Shown in pieces: positions 8,881 to 16,612 of a DNA stretch of 34,368 bases. The DNA comes from Fidelibacterota bacterium MT.SAG.2. GTDB lineage: Bacteria; Fidelibacterota; SORT01. Position 1 is the stretch's first letter. The number at the start of each line of letters is the position of its first letter. The stretch spans positions 1 to 34,368 of the forward strand of contig SORU01000015.1 of the NCBI GenBank assembly GCA_004402915.1. The letters run 5' to 3'. The position numbers were made by a program, and so were the translations under genes. The notes under the pieces were generated by a model. It saw nothing but the letters and a program-made list of their open reading frames with translations. It had not been told where the DNA came from and made no database searches.

Positions 8881-9791
8881 TTCCAGTCACTCAAATCAAT
8901 TGATAGAAGTTTTTCGAGACCGGCAATGTCTTCCGCGTAAAAAGAGCGGAGTTGTTGCTCAATTTCGGCGTTCAACATGGGTTTAGCGCTTCGATCAAAT
9001 TTTGCTAAAACGAACTTGTCGATCCCATTAATTACACGAATCATGACTCGGGGATAAAAACCGGGTCGTCTGTAAATCCTCATCTTATCCTCACTTAACA
9101 TCTTATACTTGTTACTGATACTCGTAAAACGAAGCCGCCACATCGAATGAACCCCCTTCATCGGTCGCTTGCTTAGCGCTCGTGGCCTGTAGGATGTGTC
9201 TATCCCGAGGAAACTATAAGCTTGCCGTACCACTTCCAAGGGGGTCTTTCTCACATCTTCGAACAATCTTATGAAGAGTTGGCTGCGATCAAAATATTCC
9301 AGGTAATGTCGTAGATGTTTATAATATAACCCAAAGTCAAGTATCTCCTGAGACCGCGGATAATTTGTAGCATATTCACCATTCAGGATACGGGCCATTC
9401 CTAAATTGAGTGAACAAATGGGAAGAATACCGTGCCGAATATCGTGGAAATAGCAAGAAACAGCTCTCTTCACCGGATCTCTGAGGATGGCAATCAACCT
9501 AGCGTTGGGGATGTGAGTGTAAATCCTCTCAAGGCACAGAGGCATGGCGAGGTAGTTCGGCCGCTTTATCCCGATGAGTAGGTCGTCTGGAATGCCATCA
9601 AACTGGGTAGCAAACTTCTCTATTCCTATTCTAACGTATTCCGGATCCTCAAAAAAAGCATCTTCTTCTCTATTCATGTAAACGGCCGGATGCTCCCTAA
9701 TACACTCCTGCAAAAAGGTGGAGGCGGATTTCTGTGCGCCAATAATTACAAAATCCGGTAGCCTAAGGCGAATAGGTATTTCATTAGACAT
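8877..9791 (-). CDS. PAPS-dependent carbohydrate sulfotransferase
   Basis: 304 residues of the Sulfotransfer_1/3 type, transferring sulfate from PAPS to a sugar hydroxyl. The 5'-phosphosulfate loop is 'IIGAQKSASTFLQ' (residues 16-28) and the 3'-phosphate site is 'AILRDPVKRAVSCYF' (101-115). The middle has the 'LFIRLFEDVRKTPLEVVRQAYSFLGI' segment typical of the family. No membrane anchor or signal peptide is seen, so it probably sulfates lipid-linked or nucleotide-linked sugar in the cytoplasm. A good AGAGAGAAGA ribosome binding site precedes the ATG at 9791. It lies exactly between two identical glycosyltransferase repeats, and its local G+C is visibly higher than the heparinase region. No PAPS synthesis genes are in the window. 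Confidence 0.92.
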   Translation of the reverse strand: MSNEIPIRLRLPDFVIIGAQKSASTFLQECIREHPAVYMNREEDAFFEDPEYVRIGIEKFATQFDGIPDDLLIGIKRPNYLAMPLCLERIYTHIPNARLIAILRDPVKRAVSCYFHDIRHGILPICSLNLGMARILNGEYATNYPRSQEILDFGLYYKHLRHYLEYFDRSQLFIRLFEDVRKTPLEVVRQAYSFLGIDTSYRPRALSKRPMKGVHSMWRLRFTSISNKYKMLSEDKMRIYRRPGFYPRVMIRVINGIDKFVLAKFDRSAKPMLNAEIEQQLRSFYAEDIAGLEKLLSIDLSDWK

Positions 9792-9851
9792 TATTCTTCT
9801 CTCTTTCCTGCCATGTCAAACGGCATGATATGTTCGCCTATACACTTGATC

Positions 9852-11096
9852 TCAAGTATTATAGTTGCGATCATGGCTTGCTTTCTTTACATAATGAGCG
9901 GCACGTTTGATCTGGTTCACCATATTATCAATTGTGAATTTAGTTTCAACTAGTTGTTTGCTTTTTTGACCCATTTCTGCGCATATATCAGGATTGATTT
10001 GAAGGTATTTAATTGCCTGATAAAAATCATCTACACTTCCACCAGAAAGATGAAACCCTGTCACCTTATCCTGAACTAAATCATACTCGGTGCCGTCTGC
10101 CTGGTGGACTATTATCGGCAACCCAAAAGCCATTGCTTCTGAGATAACAATACCACCTCGACCTGGAATCATTAGCACATCTGCGGAACGAAGATATAGG
10201 GGCAGCTCATCAACCATCCGTCCCGGAAGAAATACGTTAGAAAGTTCTTCGCGTGTGGCTTGTTCGAGCAAACTTTCAAGAAGGGGACCGGTACCGAGCA
10301 AAACAAAATTGAATCTCTCACTATCAGATTTTTTAGCCAGATCCAACATAACGCCGGGCCGCTTATTTTCGTCCAATGTCCCCAGATAGAGGACTGTGAA
10401 TCGTTCAGGCAGTCCAAGCTTTTGCCTCGCTTTAGAAGTAGTATCAGTCATAGAGTCTGAAATGGAGAGGAAACGTTGAATTCCACCAACGTTTGTTGCA
10501 ACAAACACCTTCTCGTCCGGTTGACCGAGCTTCAACAGGCATTCTTTGCTAAATGATGAATACACGACAAAAGCATCAAAGAATCTCCGAAAAAAAGCCT
10601 TTATAAGTGATCGAAATCCTTTACCGCCAATAGAGGGCCAACCCGGAAGCGAAATATAACACCAGTGCATCAATGCAACACGTCTGTTGAACAAATATTT
10701 GTAGCCGATCGCCTGAAGGTAACCAACGAAATGGCTCTCTCCCTCGCAAAGGATGACGTCCGGGTTGAATTTCCGAAGCTCACCGACCAATCCAACATGC
10801 CATTGGAGGGTACGGGCATTTAAGGGTAAAAAGAGAGTTTTCAGCTTTCGATAATTAATGCCCCTTAGATCCGGACCGCTCTTAATTTTGGTGTTAGGGA
10901 CATCCTCCCCAATGAAAAGAGTCATATCTACTTCTTCGGTCTCTGAAAGTTGTTCAAACAGGGGTACGCGATAACCTGTACAGACTCGCTGAAGAATTGC
11001 CAGGCGTATGGGTCTCGCTGGATTTTCGTCCGTACTTTCTGGAGAACTCTGGCTTTTCATTGATGTGCGCGATCCACTGTCCTTTAGTAAACTCAT
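9852..11096 (-). CDS. GT4 glycosyltransferase, full-length copy
   Basis: 414-residue GT-B glycosyltransferase. After a polar N-terminal leader of about 28 residues, the first Rossmann unit is 'IRLAILQRVCTGYRVPLFEQL'. The acceptor domain follows, with 'DVILCEGESHFVGYLQAIG'. The donor domain has 'TVLYLGTLDENKRPGVMLDL' and the E-x7-E-like region around 'GGIVISEAMAFGLPIIVHQADG'. ATG 11096 is taken as the start, with a short GGG upstream; an internal ATG at 11060 is possible because the first 12 residues look non-conserved. Its 3' three-quarters are duplicated downstream at 7756-8880. With the sulfotransferase it probably adds and modifies one sugar of the repeat unit (inference from adjacency). 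Confidence 0.9.
   Translation of the reverse strand: MSLLKDSGSRTSMKSQSSPESTDENPARPIRLAILQRVCTGYRVPLFEQLSETEEVDMTLFIGEDVPNTKIKSGPDLRGINYRKLKTLFLPLNARTLQWHVGLVGELRKFNPDVILCEGESHFVGYLQAIGYKYLFNRRVALMHWCYISLPGWPSIGGKGFRSLIKAFFRRFFDAFVVYSSFSKECLLKLGQPDEKVFVATNVGGIQRFLSISDSMTDTTSKARQKLGLPERFTVLYLGTLDENKRPGVMLDLAKKSDSERFNFVLLGTGPLLESLLEQATREELSNVFLPGRMVDELPLYLRSADVLMIPGRGGIVISEAMAFGLPIIVHQADGTEYDLVQDKVTGFHLSGGSVDDFYQAIKYLQINPDICAEMGQKSKQLVETKFTIDNMVNQIKRAAHYVKKASHDRNYNT
9898..10910. repeat. Direct repeat copy 2 (about 1,013 bp)
   Basis: Partner of 7796-8808, in the same orientation, lying inside the intact glycosyltransferase gene. Absence of any visible silent difference between copies implies a recent duplication, ongoing gene conversion, or an assembly artefact. 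Confidence 0.95.
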
Positions 11097-11220
11097 CCCG
11101 TGAACCCCATTAGATGGACCACATCACTCAGCATAGTTTGGACTATACTGTAAAATCGACACAATCGACCAAAAATTTTGAAATTGGATATTTTCTATCC
11201 ATTTTTATCGTAGAGCTTTT

Positions 11221-11916
11221 TCATAAGAAAGCTCCCATCTCTCTTTGGGCTATCTCAAAATCATCGGATGTGCCGATATCGATAAAATAATCATCGCTTG
11301 GCATAATTTGGATGTTAATATCTCCGCTTCGTTTGTTTAAAAAATCGATTTCAAATGAGAAGACCGGCGGTAGAGATGCCGATAACAGTATATCCTTATT
11401 TATCAAATATATACCGCCATTGATAAATCCTGCCTTGCCTTTTACCTTCTCCTCAAAAGAAACAAGACTTCCTGTTTTATCAAACTTTACTGTGCCGTAC
11501 CGATCCGGATCTTCTAGAAATTTTGCAGCAATTGTTACGTCAGCGTCTTTTGCGCTGTGAACCGCTAGCAATTTAAAGATATCAATCTGGAAATATGTGT
11601 CGCCGTTGACGACTAAAATCGGGTTTGTATTCACAAATTTCAGTGATTGCAGAATGCCTCCGCCGGTCCCTAATGGTGCATCTTCAACGGAATATTCGAT
11701 GTCGATTGTCCCAAAGCGATATCGAAAATGATCACTAATAACCTTATTCATGAAACCCACTGATATAACAGCCTTCGTTACACCTCCCCTTTGAAGATGG
11801 GTCAGAATATATTCAAGAAAAGGCCGTCCATTCACTATCGCCATTGGTTTGGGGACATCCTTCACCTTGCTTTTTAGTCGGGTACCAAGGCCTCCAGCAA
11901 GGATTATCGCCTCCAT
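11221..11916 (-). CDS. hddC: D-glycero-alpha-D-manno-heptose 1-phosphate guanylyltransferase-like nucleotidyltransferase
   Basis: 231-residue sugar-nucleotidyltransferase. It has the signature 'IILAGGLGTRLKSKVKDVPKPM', the HddC-like stretch 'FRYRFGTIDIEYSVEDAPLGTGGGIL' and the metal-binding Asp in 'PILVVNGDTYFQ'. The family makes GDP- or NDP-sugars; the HddC call is supported by the HddA-like kinase and two GMD-like SDRs in the same operon. The frame is open from a TTG at 11919, but the ATG at 11916 is preferred; GGAGG lies 9 nt upstream of it. Predicted reaction: heptose-1-phosphate + GTP to GDP-D-glycero-alpha-D-manno-heptose. A related hexose-1-phosphate substrate is possible. Confidence 0.85.
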   Translation of the reverse strand: MEAIILAGGLGTRLKSKVKDVPKPMAIVNGRPFLEYILTHLQRGGVTKAVISVGFMNKVISDHFRYRFGTIDIEYSVEDAPLGTGGGILQSLKFVNTNPILVVNGDTYFQIDIFKLLAVHSAKDADVTIAAKFLEDPDRYGTVKFDKTGSLVSFEEKVKGKAGFINGGIYLINKDILLSASLPPVFSFEIDFLNKRSGDINIQIMPSDDYFIDIGTSDDFEIAQREMGAFL

Positions 11917-12015
11917 CAATATTATCCTCCAAAAAAAATTTGTTTTATACCTCTTTGTCCTTATTATGATATGTTTCCTCTTTCAATGACACAAGCTTCT
12001 TTTATAGTAAATTCA

Positions 12016-13140
12016 TTATGAATTTAATCGTTCTAAAGCCGCTCTATATACATTTCTGATAGCGTCAATTGCACAGGATTTCCTAAAATCCGCCATGTTA
12101 CTTTGGAATTCATCTTGTTTTGACGAAAAATCAGTTGTTATAAATTGTTCACACCACTGTGGGTCATTATAATCCACGAGTAATCCCATATCACCAAATC
12201 GTTCGAAAAACTCATCGTGCGGTGCCATATTATAGGCAATAAGTGGAGTGCCTGCCGCAATAGCGTCACAAAAAATACCGCTTAACTTTCCTTCAAAGAG
12301 CAGATTATGCGTTAGAATAATCCAGGATGCTTCGCGGAAAAAACGATCATATTCATTAGTGTCTAGAAATCCTGATGCCATATCAACATTTGGCTGGGCG
12401 TCAAGATATATTCGTACCTTTGGATCTATATTATCTATTTGCCGCAAGACATAATGATAACATTGCTCCTTGTCCTTCTTAATAAGATTTATGAGAGGTT
12501 CAATGGACTTGTGAATTGATAGCGGTCCCAAAAAAAATATTGTCTGCGAACGTTCCTTCCATGTAAGGCGCGAGAATGGTCGAGCTATCTGATCAAGCGG
12601 TCGAATAAATATTTTGTTCAAATCAATTTGAGGGTAGATATCTTTGATACAATCCGCTTGATGCCGAGAAGGCACTAATAAAGATGCTGCCCTGACAGCA
12701 ACCATCTTCGAGAATAGGGTCCATAAGAAAGGATGTTTATTCCTTCTTTCTATAGAAAGATTATTATGATAAATCAGATGTAATTTTTTCCTAGGGTGAA
12801 GCAGCATGAAGATAAGAACAGATACTTCTTCAAATGCCGGCATAAAAATATCTTGATAACCTGAGCACCGCACGGTAAGGAGTCTTAAGATATACTGAAT
12901 CCGTGGTAGCCTGCGTAAAAAACCGAATCTTCTAATTGGAATTGCTCTAATGCTTAGGCGTTTACGAATATTTTCAACGCTGGTAGATGAACTTCTGACT
13001 TCAATTTCAGACGCAAACGGCGAGAGGCATTCAGCCAAAAAAAAATCATCATTAATTAAATGGCCCCTATCTTTGGCCAATGCATTTACTATAAGTATGT
13101 TGCTTCTGATGGTATTTTCTTCCACAAAATTATTTTCCAT
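12016..13140 (-). CDS. Glycosyltransferase, GT-B fold (GT4-like)
   Basis: 374 residues with weak but recognisable GT4 character. A first domain contains 'KLHLIYHNNLSIERRNKHP' and 'ASLLVPSRHQADCI'. A second domain contains 'QTIFFLGPLSIHKSIEPLINLI' and 'FCDAIAAGTPLIAYNMAPHDEFFERFGDMGLLV', which resembles the donor-binding loop. No signal peptide or transmembrane segment is evident. It lies between hddC and the first GMD-like SDR, so it may transfer the heptose-derived sugar made by this module. That substrate link is inference; the sequence is divergent and I do not recognise a named orthologue. Confidence 0.75.
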   Translation of the reverse strand: MENNFVEENTIRSNILIVNALAKDRGHLINDDFFLAECLSPFASEIEVRSSSTSVENIRKRLSIRAIPIRRFGFLRRLPRIQYILRLLTVRCSGYQDIFMPAFEEVSVLIFMLLHPRKKLHLIYHNNLSIERRNKHPFLWTLFSKMVAVRAASLLVPSRHQADCIKDIYPQIDLNKIFIRPLDQIARPFSRLTWKERSQTIFFLGPLSIHKSIEPLINLIKKDKEQCYHYVLRQIDNIDPKVRIYLDAQPNVDMASGFLDTNEYDRFFREASWIILTHNLLFEGKLSGIFCDAIAAGTPLIAYNMAPHDEFFERFGDMGLLVDYNDPQWCEQFITTDFSSKQDEFQSNMADFRKSCAIDAIRNVYRAALERLNS

Positions 13141-13213
13141 ATCTCATGGCGAATTCAATGTTCTCCTGTCAGGATATATTGGGCTATAGGAATTTTCTAA
13201 CGAGTTGCATCGA

Positions 13214-14233
13214 CTATCTGCTTAGGAAGTTTTCCCCCCGATTGATTCTTTCCCTCCAATAGTCCAGGAGATCTTGCATGGTCTGCTCAAAAGAAATTTC
13301 CGGTTTCCACCCGGTGTGTTCAGTAAATTTGCTGCAATCAGGAATCTGTAAATCAGCGTCAATAGGTCGAAGTCGTTCAGGGTCGACTTCAATCTTAATG
13401 ACATCTTTCGATGGCGACAAAGCTATAAGATAATCTAACATCTCACGAATTGTACATTGCCATGTGCCTCCAATATTGTAATATTCGCCGGGGATAGGAT
13501 TTATAGTGACCAGCATATAGTATGCCCTGACGGCGTCTCGAACATCACACCAGGTACGAAGCGAATCCAGATTACCGACCTTTATTATGGGCGGGATTTT
13601 CTCAGCCTCAATCAATGCAATCTGCTTAGCAAAGGTTGATTCCGCAAAGACATCTCCTCTGCGCGGTCCGGTGTGTGTAAACATACGTGTAGTTACTATG
13701 GTCATTCCATAAGCCTGCGCATAATATCTCCCTAACAAGTCAGTACCCACTTTTGATATTGCATATGGCGATGCAGGATGGAACGGGACATCTTCATTGA
13801 TAGGGGTTAATTTCTTAGGAACTCTACCAAACACTTCCGAAGATGAACATACATGAATTACGGCATCTTTCTTCAGCTTCTCCATACACTGAAGCAGCCT
13901 TGCAGTTCCTAAGATATTTGTTTCAAGAGTATCTACAGGCGCATCAAAACTGACTTGCGGATAGCTTTGGGCCGCCAAATGGAAGACGTAATCAGGACTA
14001 ACTTTCTCTATGACATTATAAAGAGATCCAAAATCATTTAGATCACCATAAATTAAAAATACACGGTCTTTATTGTTGATTCTATCTACAAGCTGCCCAA
14101 GGTTATCCAATGGGCTTCGCCATCGGCACATCCCATGGATATTCCAATCGGTATTATCGATTAAATAATCTGCCAGATGTGAGCCTACCATTCCGGTTAT
14201 ACCTGTTATAAGCGCATTTGGTTTATCAGTCAT
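13214..14233 (-). CDS. GDP-mannose (or GDP-heptose) 4,6-dehydratase-type SDR
   Basis: 339-residue extended short-chain dehydrogenase. The NAD(P) motif 'TGITGMVGSHL' is at 10-20. The catalytic 'SSSEVFG' at 130-136 keeps the Glu needed for dehydration, and 'YAISK' (157-161) gives the Tyr/Lys pair. 'HTGPRRGDVFAESTFAKQI' resembles the GDP-sugar binding region of GMD and of the heptose enzymes WcbK/DmhA. Predicted to make a GDP-4-keto-6-deoxy sugar from GDP-mannose or, given hddA and hddC nearby, from GDP-manno-heptose. An AGGAAATAAT ribosome binding site precedes the ATG. Its product would be the substrate for the methyltransferase next to it. Confidence 0.9.
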   Translation of the reverse strand: MTDKPNALITGITGMVGSHLADYLIDNTDWNIHGMCRWRSPLDNLGQLVDRINNKDRVFLIYGDLNDFGSLYNVIEKVSPDYVFHLAAQSYPQVSFDAPVDTLETNILGTARLLQCMEKLKKDAVIHVCSSSEVFGRVPKKLTPINEDVPFHPASPYAISKVGTDLLGRYYAQAYGMTIVTTRMFTHTGPRRGDVFAESTFAKQIALIEAEKIPPIIKVGNLDSLRTWCDVRDAVRAYYMLVTINPIPGEYYNIGGTWQCTIREMLDYLIALSPSKDVIKIEVDPERLRPIDADLQIPDCSKFTEHTGWKPEISFEQTMQDLLDYWRERINRGENFLSR

Positions 14234-14273
14234 ATTATTTCCTAAATGTCCTAATCAGCATTACATATTTTAT

Positions 14274-15536
14274 TTAGTTAACCAGCTCATGAATGATTTT
14301 GCCATCTTTTTTGTAAATAATCTCTAAATCTGGAATCGGAACGAGAAATCGTCCGCCATTTTCGAAATATTCAGATTCCCTCTCTATAAATTCATTTAAA
14401 AATGTATATGGTAATATAAGAAAATATTCAGGATTTGCGGCCCTGATTTCATCCTCAGATTTAATTGGGATTCGCGTGCCAGCTGTCACAAGGCCATATT
14501 TTAATGGATTCCGCTCAGCCGCACCAAGAATGACATTGTGGTCTAATCCGCAATAAAGCAGGATTGTATTACCTCTTGTGGAGGCCCCATAAGCGGCAAT
14601 TCTTTCTCCTGCATCTATTATCTGCTTTATTTTCTTCTTTAGTTTTTTCTTTGACACTTCAATCTGTAAAGCAAATTGGAGATATGTTTCTTTCTTATCA
14701 AGTCCCTGCTCTTTTTCTTGTTCTCTTAATGAAACAACATTTTCAGTTTCTCCCGGTTTGGGACCTACATAAATCCTTATACTTCCGCCATTTATCGAGT
14801 TTAGACTTACGTCGTTTATAAACAGGCCATGGGGTGCTATCAATTCTTCGAATACAGACATCGTGTAGTATATAAGATGCTCGTGGCTAATCATATCATA
14901 ACCACAATTCTTAATCATATCTCCCGTATAGTTCATCTCGACTACCCACATCCCATTTTCATCGAGAAAATCTACAATAGTTTCGACGAATTTATGGGGT
15001 TCTTGAATATCGTAAAACATTGATATGGACGAAATGACGTGTGCTTTACGGCCCTGGAGTTTATTCTCAACTGCATCATTGGTGAATGGAGAATTGATTT
15101 TAATGATATCTGGATCTTTAATTGAGTGAATTGCGTCACTTGGGTCAACTCCGATTTTTATTAGCCCCTCAACATCAAGCGCAGCCAAAAGAGTACCGTC
15201 ATTGCAGCCAATGTCAATGAAGAGATCTCCTGCCTGCAAATTGACTCTTGAGTTTATGTCCCCTACGATGCCTGCAAGATGATCCCTCATTGTCTGATTA
15301 ATACCGGAGCGATACCAGTAGTTTTCATACATTAGATTAGAATTTACCGTATGAGCAAGTTGGACAAGTTTACATTCATTGCAAATGACCATATCAAGAG
15401 GTGCTTCTATGGGATCTTGTTGGTCTGGTTTTATGAAAACACCGGTCAATGGCTGAATACCCAATGAAAGTATATCATCCATATGATTAGAACTGCATAC
15501 TCTGCAATTATCGATTTTAGTATAATTTATTGTCAT
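14274..15536 (-). CDS. C-methyltransferase acting on a keto-deoxy sugar nucleotide
   Basis: 420 residues in the three-part layout of the TylC3/NovU sugar C-methyltransferases. An N-terminal zinc-binding part contains 'CRVCSS' and 'CNECKLVQLAH'. A central SAM-binding domain contains 'LFIDIGCNDGTLLAALD'. A C-terminal domain contains 'AAYGASTRGNTILLYCG' and 'AERNPLKYGLVTAGTRIPI'. These enzymes add a methyl branch at C3 of NDP-4-keto-6-deoxy sugars, which fits the GMD-like dehydratases on either side. The frame is open from a TTG at 15557, but the ATG at 15536 directly before the conserved part is preferred. Predicted product: a branched-chain GDP-6-deoxy sugar or heptose. Whether C3 or another position is methylated cannot be read. 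Confidence 0.88.
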   Translation of the reverse strand: MTINYTKIDNCRVCSSNHMDDILSLGIQPLTGVFIKPDQQDPIEAPLDMVICNECKLVQLAHTVNSNLMYENYWYRSGINQTMRDHLAGIVGDINSRVNLQAGDLFIDIGCNDGTLLAALDVEGLIKIGVDPSDAIHSIKDPDIIKINSPFTNDAVENKLQGRKAHVISSISMFYDIQEPHKFVETIVDFLDENGMWVVEMNYTGDMIKNCGYDMISHEHLIYYTMSVFEELIAPHGLFINDVSLNSINGGSIRIYVGPKPGETENVVSLREQEKEQGLDKKETYLQFALQIEVSKKKLKKKIKQIIDAGERIAAYGASTRGNTILLYCGLDHNVILGAAERNPLKYGLVTAGTRIPIKSEDEIRAANPEYFLILPYTFLNEFIERESEYFENGGRFLVPIPDLEIIYKKDGKIIHELVN

Positions 15537-15578
15537 GTCATTCTCATATAAAACCAATATTTTATTGGTATTAAAAAA

Positions 15579-16403
15579 TCAGTTAGTAAACATCTTACTG
15601 TAAATGGGGCGACTGCCATAATTTTCGAAGCGTATTTTTATTGAGTGATAATCCTGCAATACATTTGCAACCGCTTCCTGTTTGTCTTTAGCTACAATGA
15701 ATAATATAAATCCACCTCCCCCGGCACCGCAAAGCTTCCCCCCATAGGCTCCAGCATCCATACCTAATTGATAAATATGGTCAATATCCTCGTTTGAAGT
15801 TCCCTCTACCAGATTTTTTTTAGATTCCCATGTCTTATTAAGCAACATACCAAACTCCTGCACCATATTACCAGGAGAAGTCGATTTTATCAATATGGAA
15901 TAAGCTTGATCAACATATTCTTTGATTTCGTTCAAGGAGTAAATTCTTTTAGAATCATCGCTTTTTAATAATTTATCCTGAACATCTTTGGATGAACGAA
16001 GCTTATTTGTGAAAAAAAGCATACAGGAAGCTTCAAGCGCACTTAGTGTTTCTGGCGACAATACTATGGGAGTTACTGTAAAGGTATCATTAAAAAAGTC
16101 TATGCGGTTAAATCCACCATATGCGGCAAATATCTGATCCTGCCAGCCTCCCGCTTCTTTTAGTATATTACGTTCAATGTTGATCGCTTCTATAGATAGC
16201 GATTCTGCAGTCTTATAAACGTTGTTCATCAGATAAAGGTTATTGAGCATTCCAACAGTAAATGATGAAGAGGAACCCATTCCCGCAGAAGCAGGCAGAT
16301 CAGCAAAGGTGTGTATATCAAGAAAATTTCCATCACTAAAATAAGGATGACTTCCCAAAATTGCCCTTATTTGACTATGCTCGATTTCATCGATATCATT
16401 CAC
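15579..16403 (-). CDS. hddA: HddA-like GHMP kinase, C-terminal part (after frameshift)
   Basis: Second fragment of a D-glycero-D-manno-heptose 7-phosphate kinase-like protein. It carries the GHMP ATP-binding loop 'LPASAGMGSSSSFTVGML', 'EAGGWQDQIFAAYGGFN' and the late motif 'LCGAGGGGFILF'. Read as an independent gene it would begin at a GTG (16403) inside the conserved sequence, without the N-terminal substrate-binding segment. The conserved text continues upstream in this frame ('IRISYSKLEQVNDIDEIEH') until the A6 run at 16433-16438, and there joins the preceding fragment. Intact, the gene would span 15579-16612 and encode about 344 residues, the usual HddA length. Confidence 0.88.
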   Translation of the reverse strand: MNDIDEIEHSQIRAILGSHPYFSDGNFLDIHTFADLPASAGMGSSSSFTVGMLNNLYLMNNVYKTAESLSIEAINIERNILKEAGGWQDQIFAAYGGFNRIDFFNDTFTVTPIVLSPETLSALEASCMLFFTNKLRSSKDVQDKLLKSDDSKRIYSLNEIKEYVDQAYSILIKSTSPGNMVQEFGMLLNKTWESKKNLVEGTSNEDIDHIYQLGMDAGAYGGKLCGAGGGGFILFIVAKDKQEAVANVLQDYHSIKIRFENYGSRPIYSKMFTN

Positions 16404-16612
16404 TTGCTCAAGCTTTGAATAAGATATTCTGATTTTTTGTCTAATACACGTTCAAGTGAATTTAGTGTTACATACAGGTATTTATTTATTGATGTGCCAA
16501 TCACTGAACCGCCGTGCTCGCTAAAATATTCGCTTAAATCTGTTCCCCCGCCAAAGAAACTTACCCTAAACGGGGTTTGGGTTATAATTATGCCCTTGCT
16601 TTTATTATTCAT
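16400..16612 (-). CDS. hddA: HddA-like GHMP kinase, N-terminal part (before frameshift)
   Basis: First fragment, 70 residues from the ATG at 16612. It contains the family start 'IIITQTPFRVSFFGGGTDLSEYF' and 'GGSVIGTSINKYLYVTLN', then leaves the conserved frame after 'VLDKK' and stops at 16400. The frame is open upstream to 16639, but the ATG at 16612, overlapping the stop of the preceding SDR gene by 8 nt, is the natural start. On its own it cannot be active, since the ATP loop is on the other fragment. Phosphorylation of heptose-7-phosphate at C1 is the expected reaction if the two parts are joined. Confidence 0.85.
   Translation of the reverse strand: MNNKSKGIIITQTPFRVSFFGGGTDLSEYFSEHGGSVIGTSINKYLYVTLNSLERVLDKKSEYLIQSLSK
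16433..16438 (-). other. A6 run where the hddA frame is lost
   Basis: On the coding strand GAC-AAA-AAA-TCA ends the first frame's conserved text. One extra A, or a -1 slip on the six A residues, would give AAA-ATC-AGA and continue 'KIRISYSK...' into the second fragment. The run length is therefore the whole difference between an intact and a broken kinase. Confidence 0.85.
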
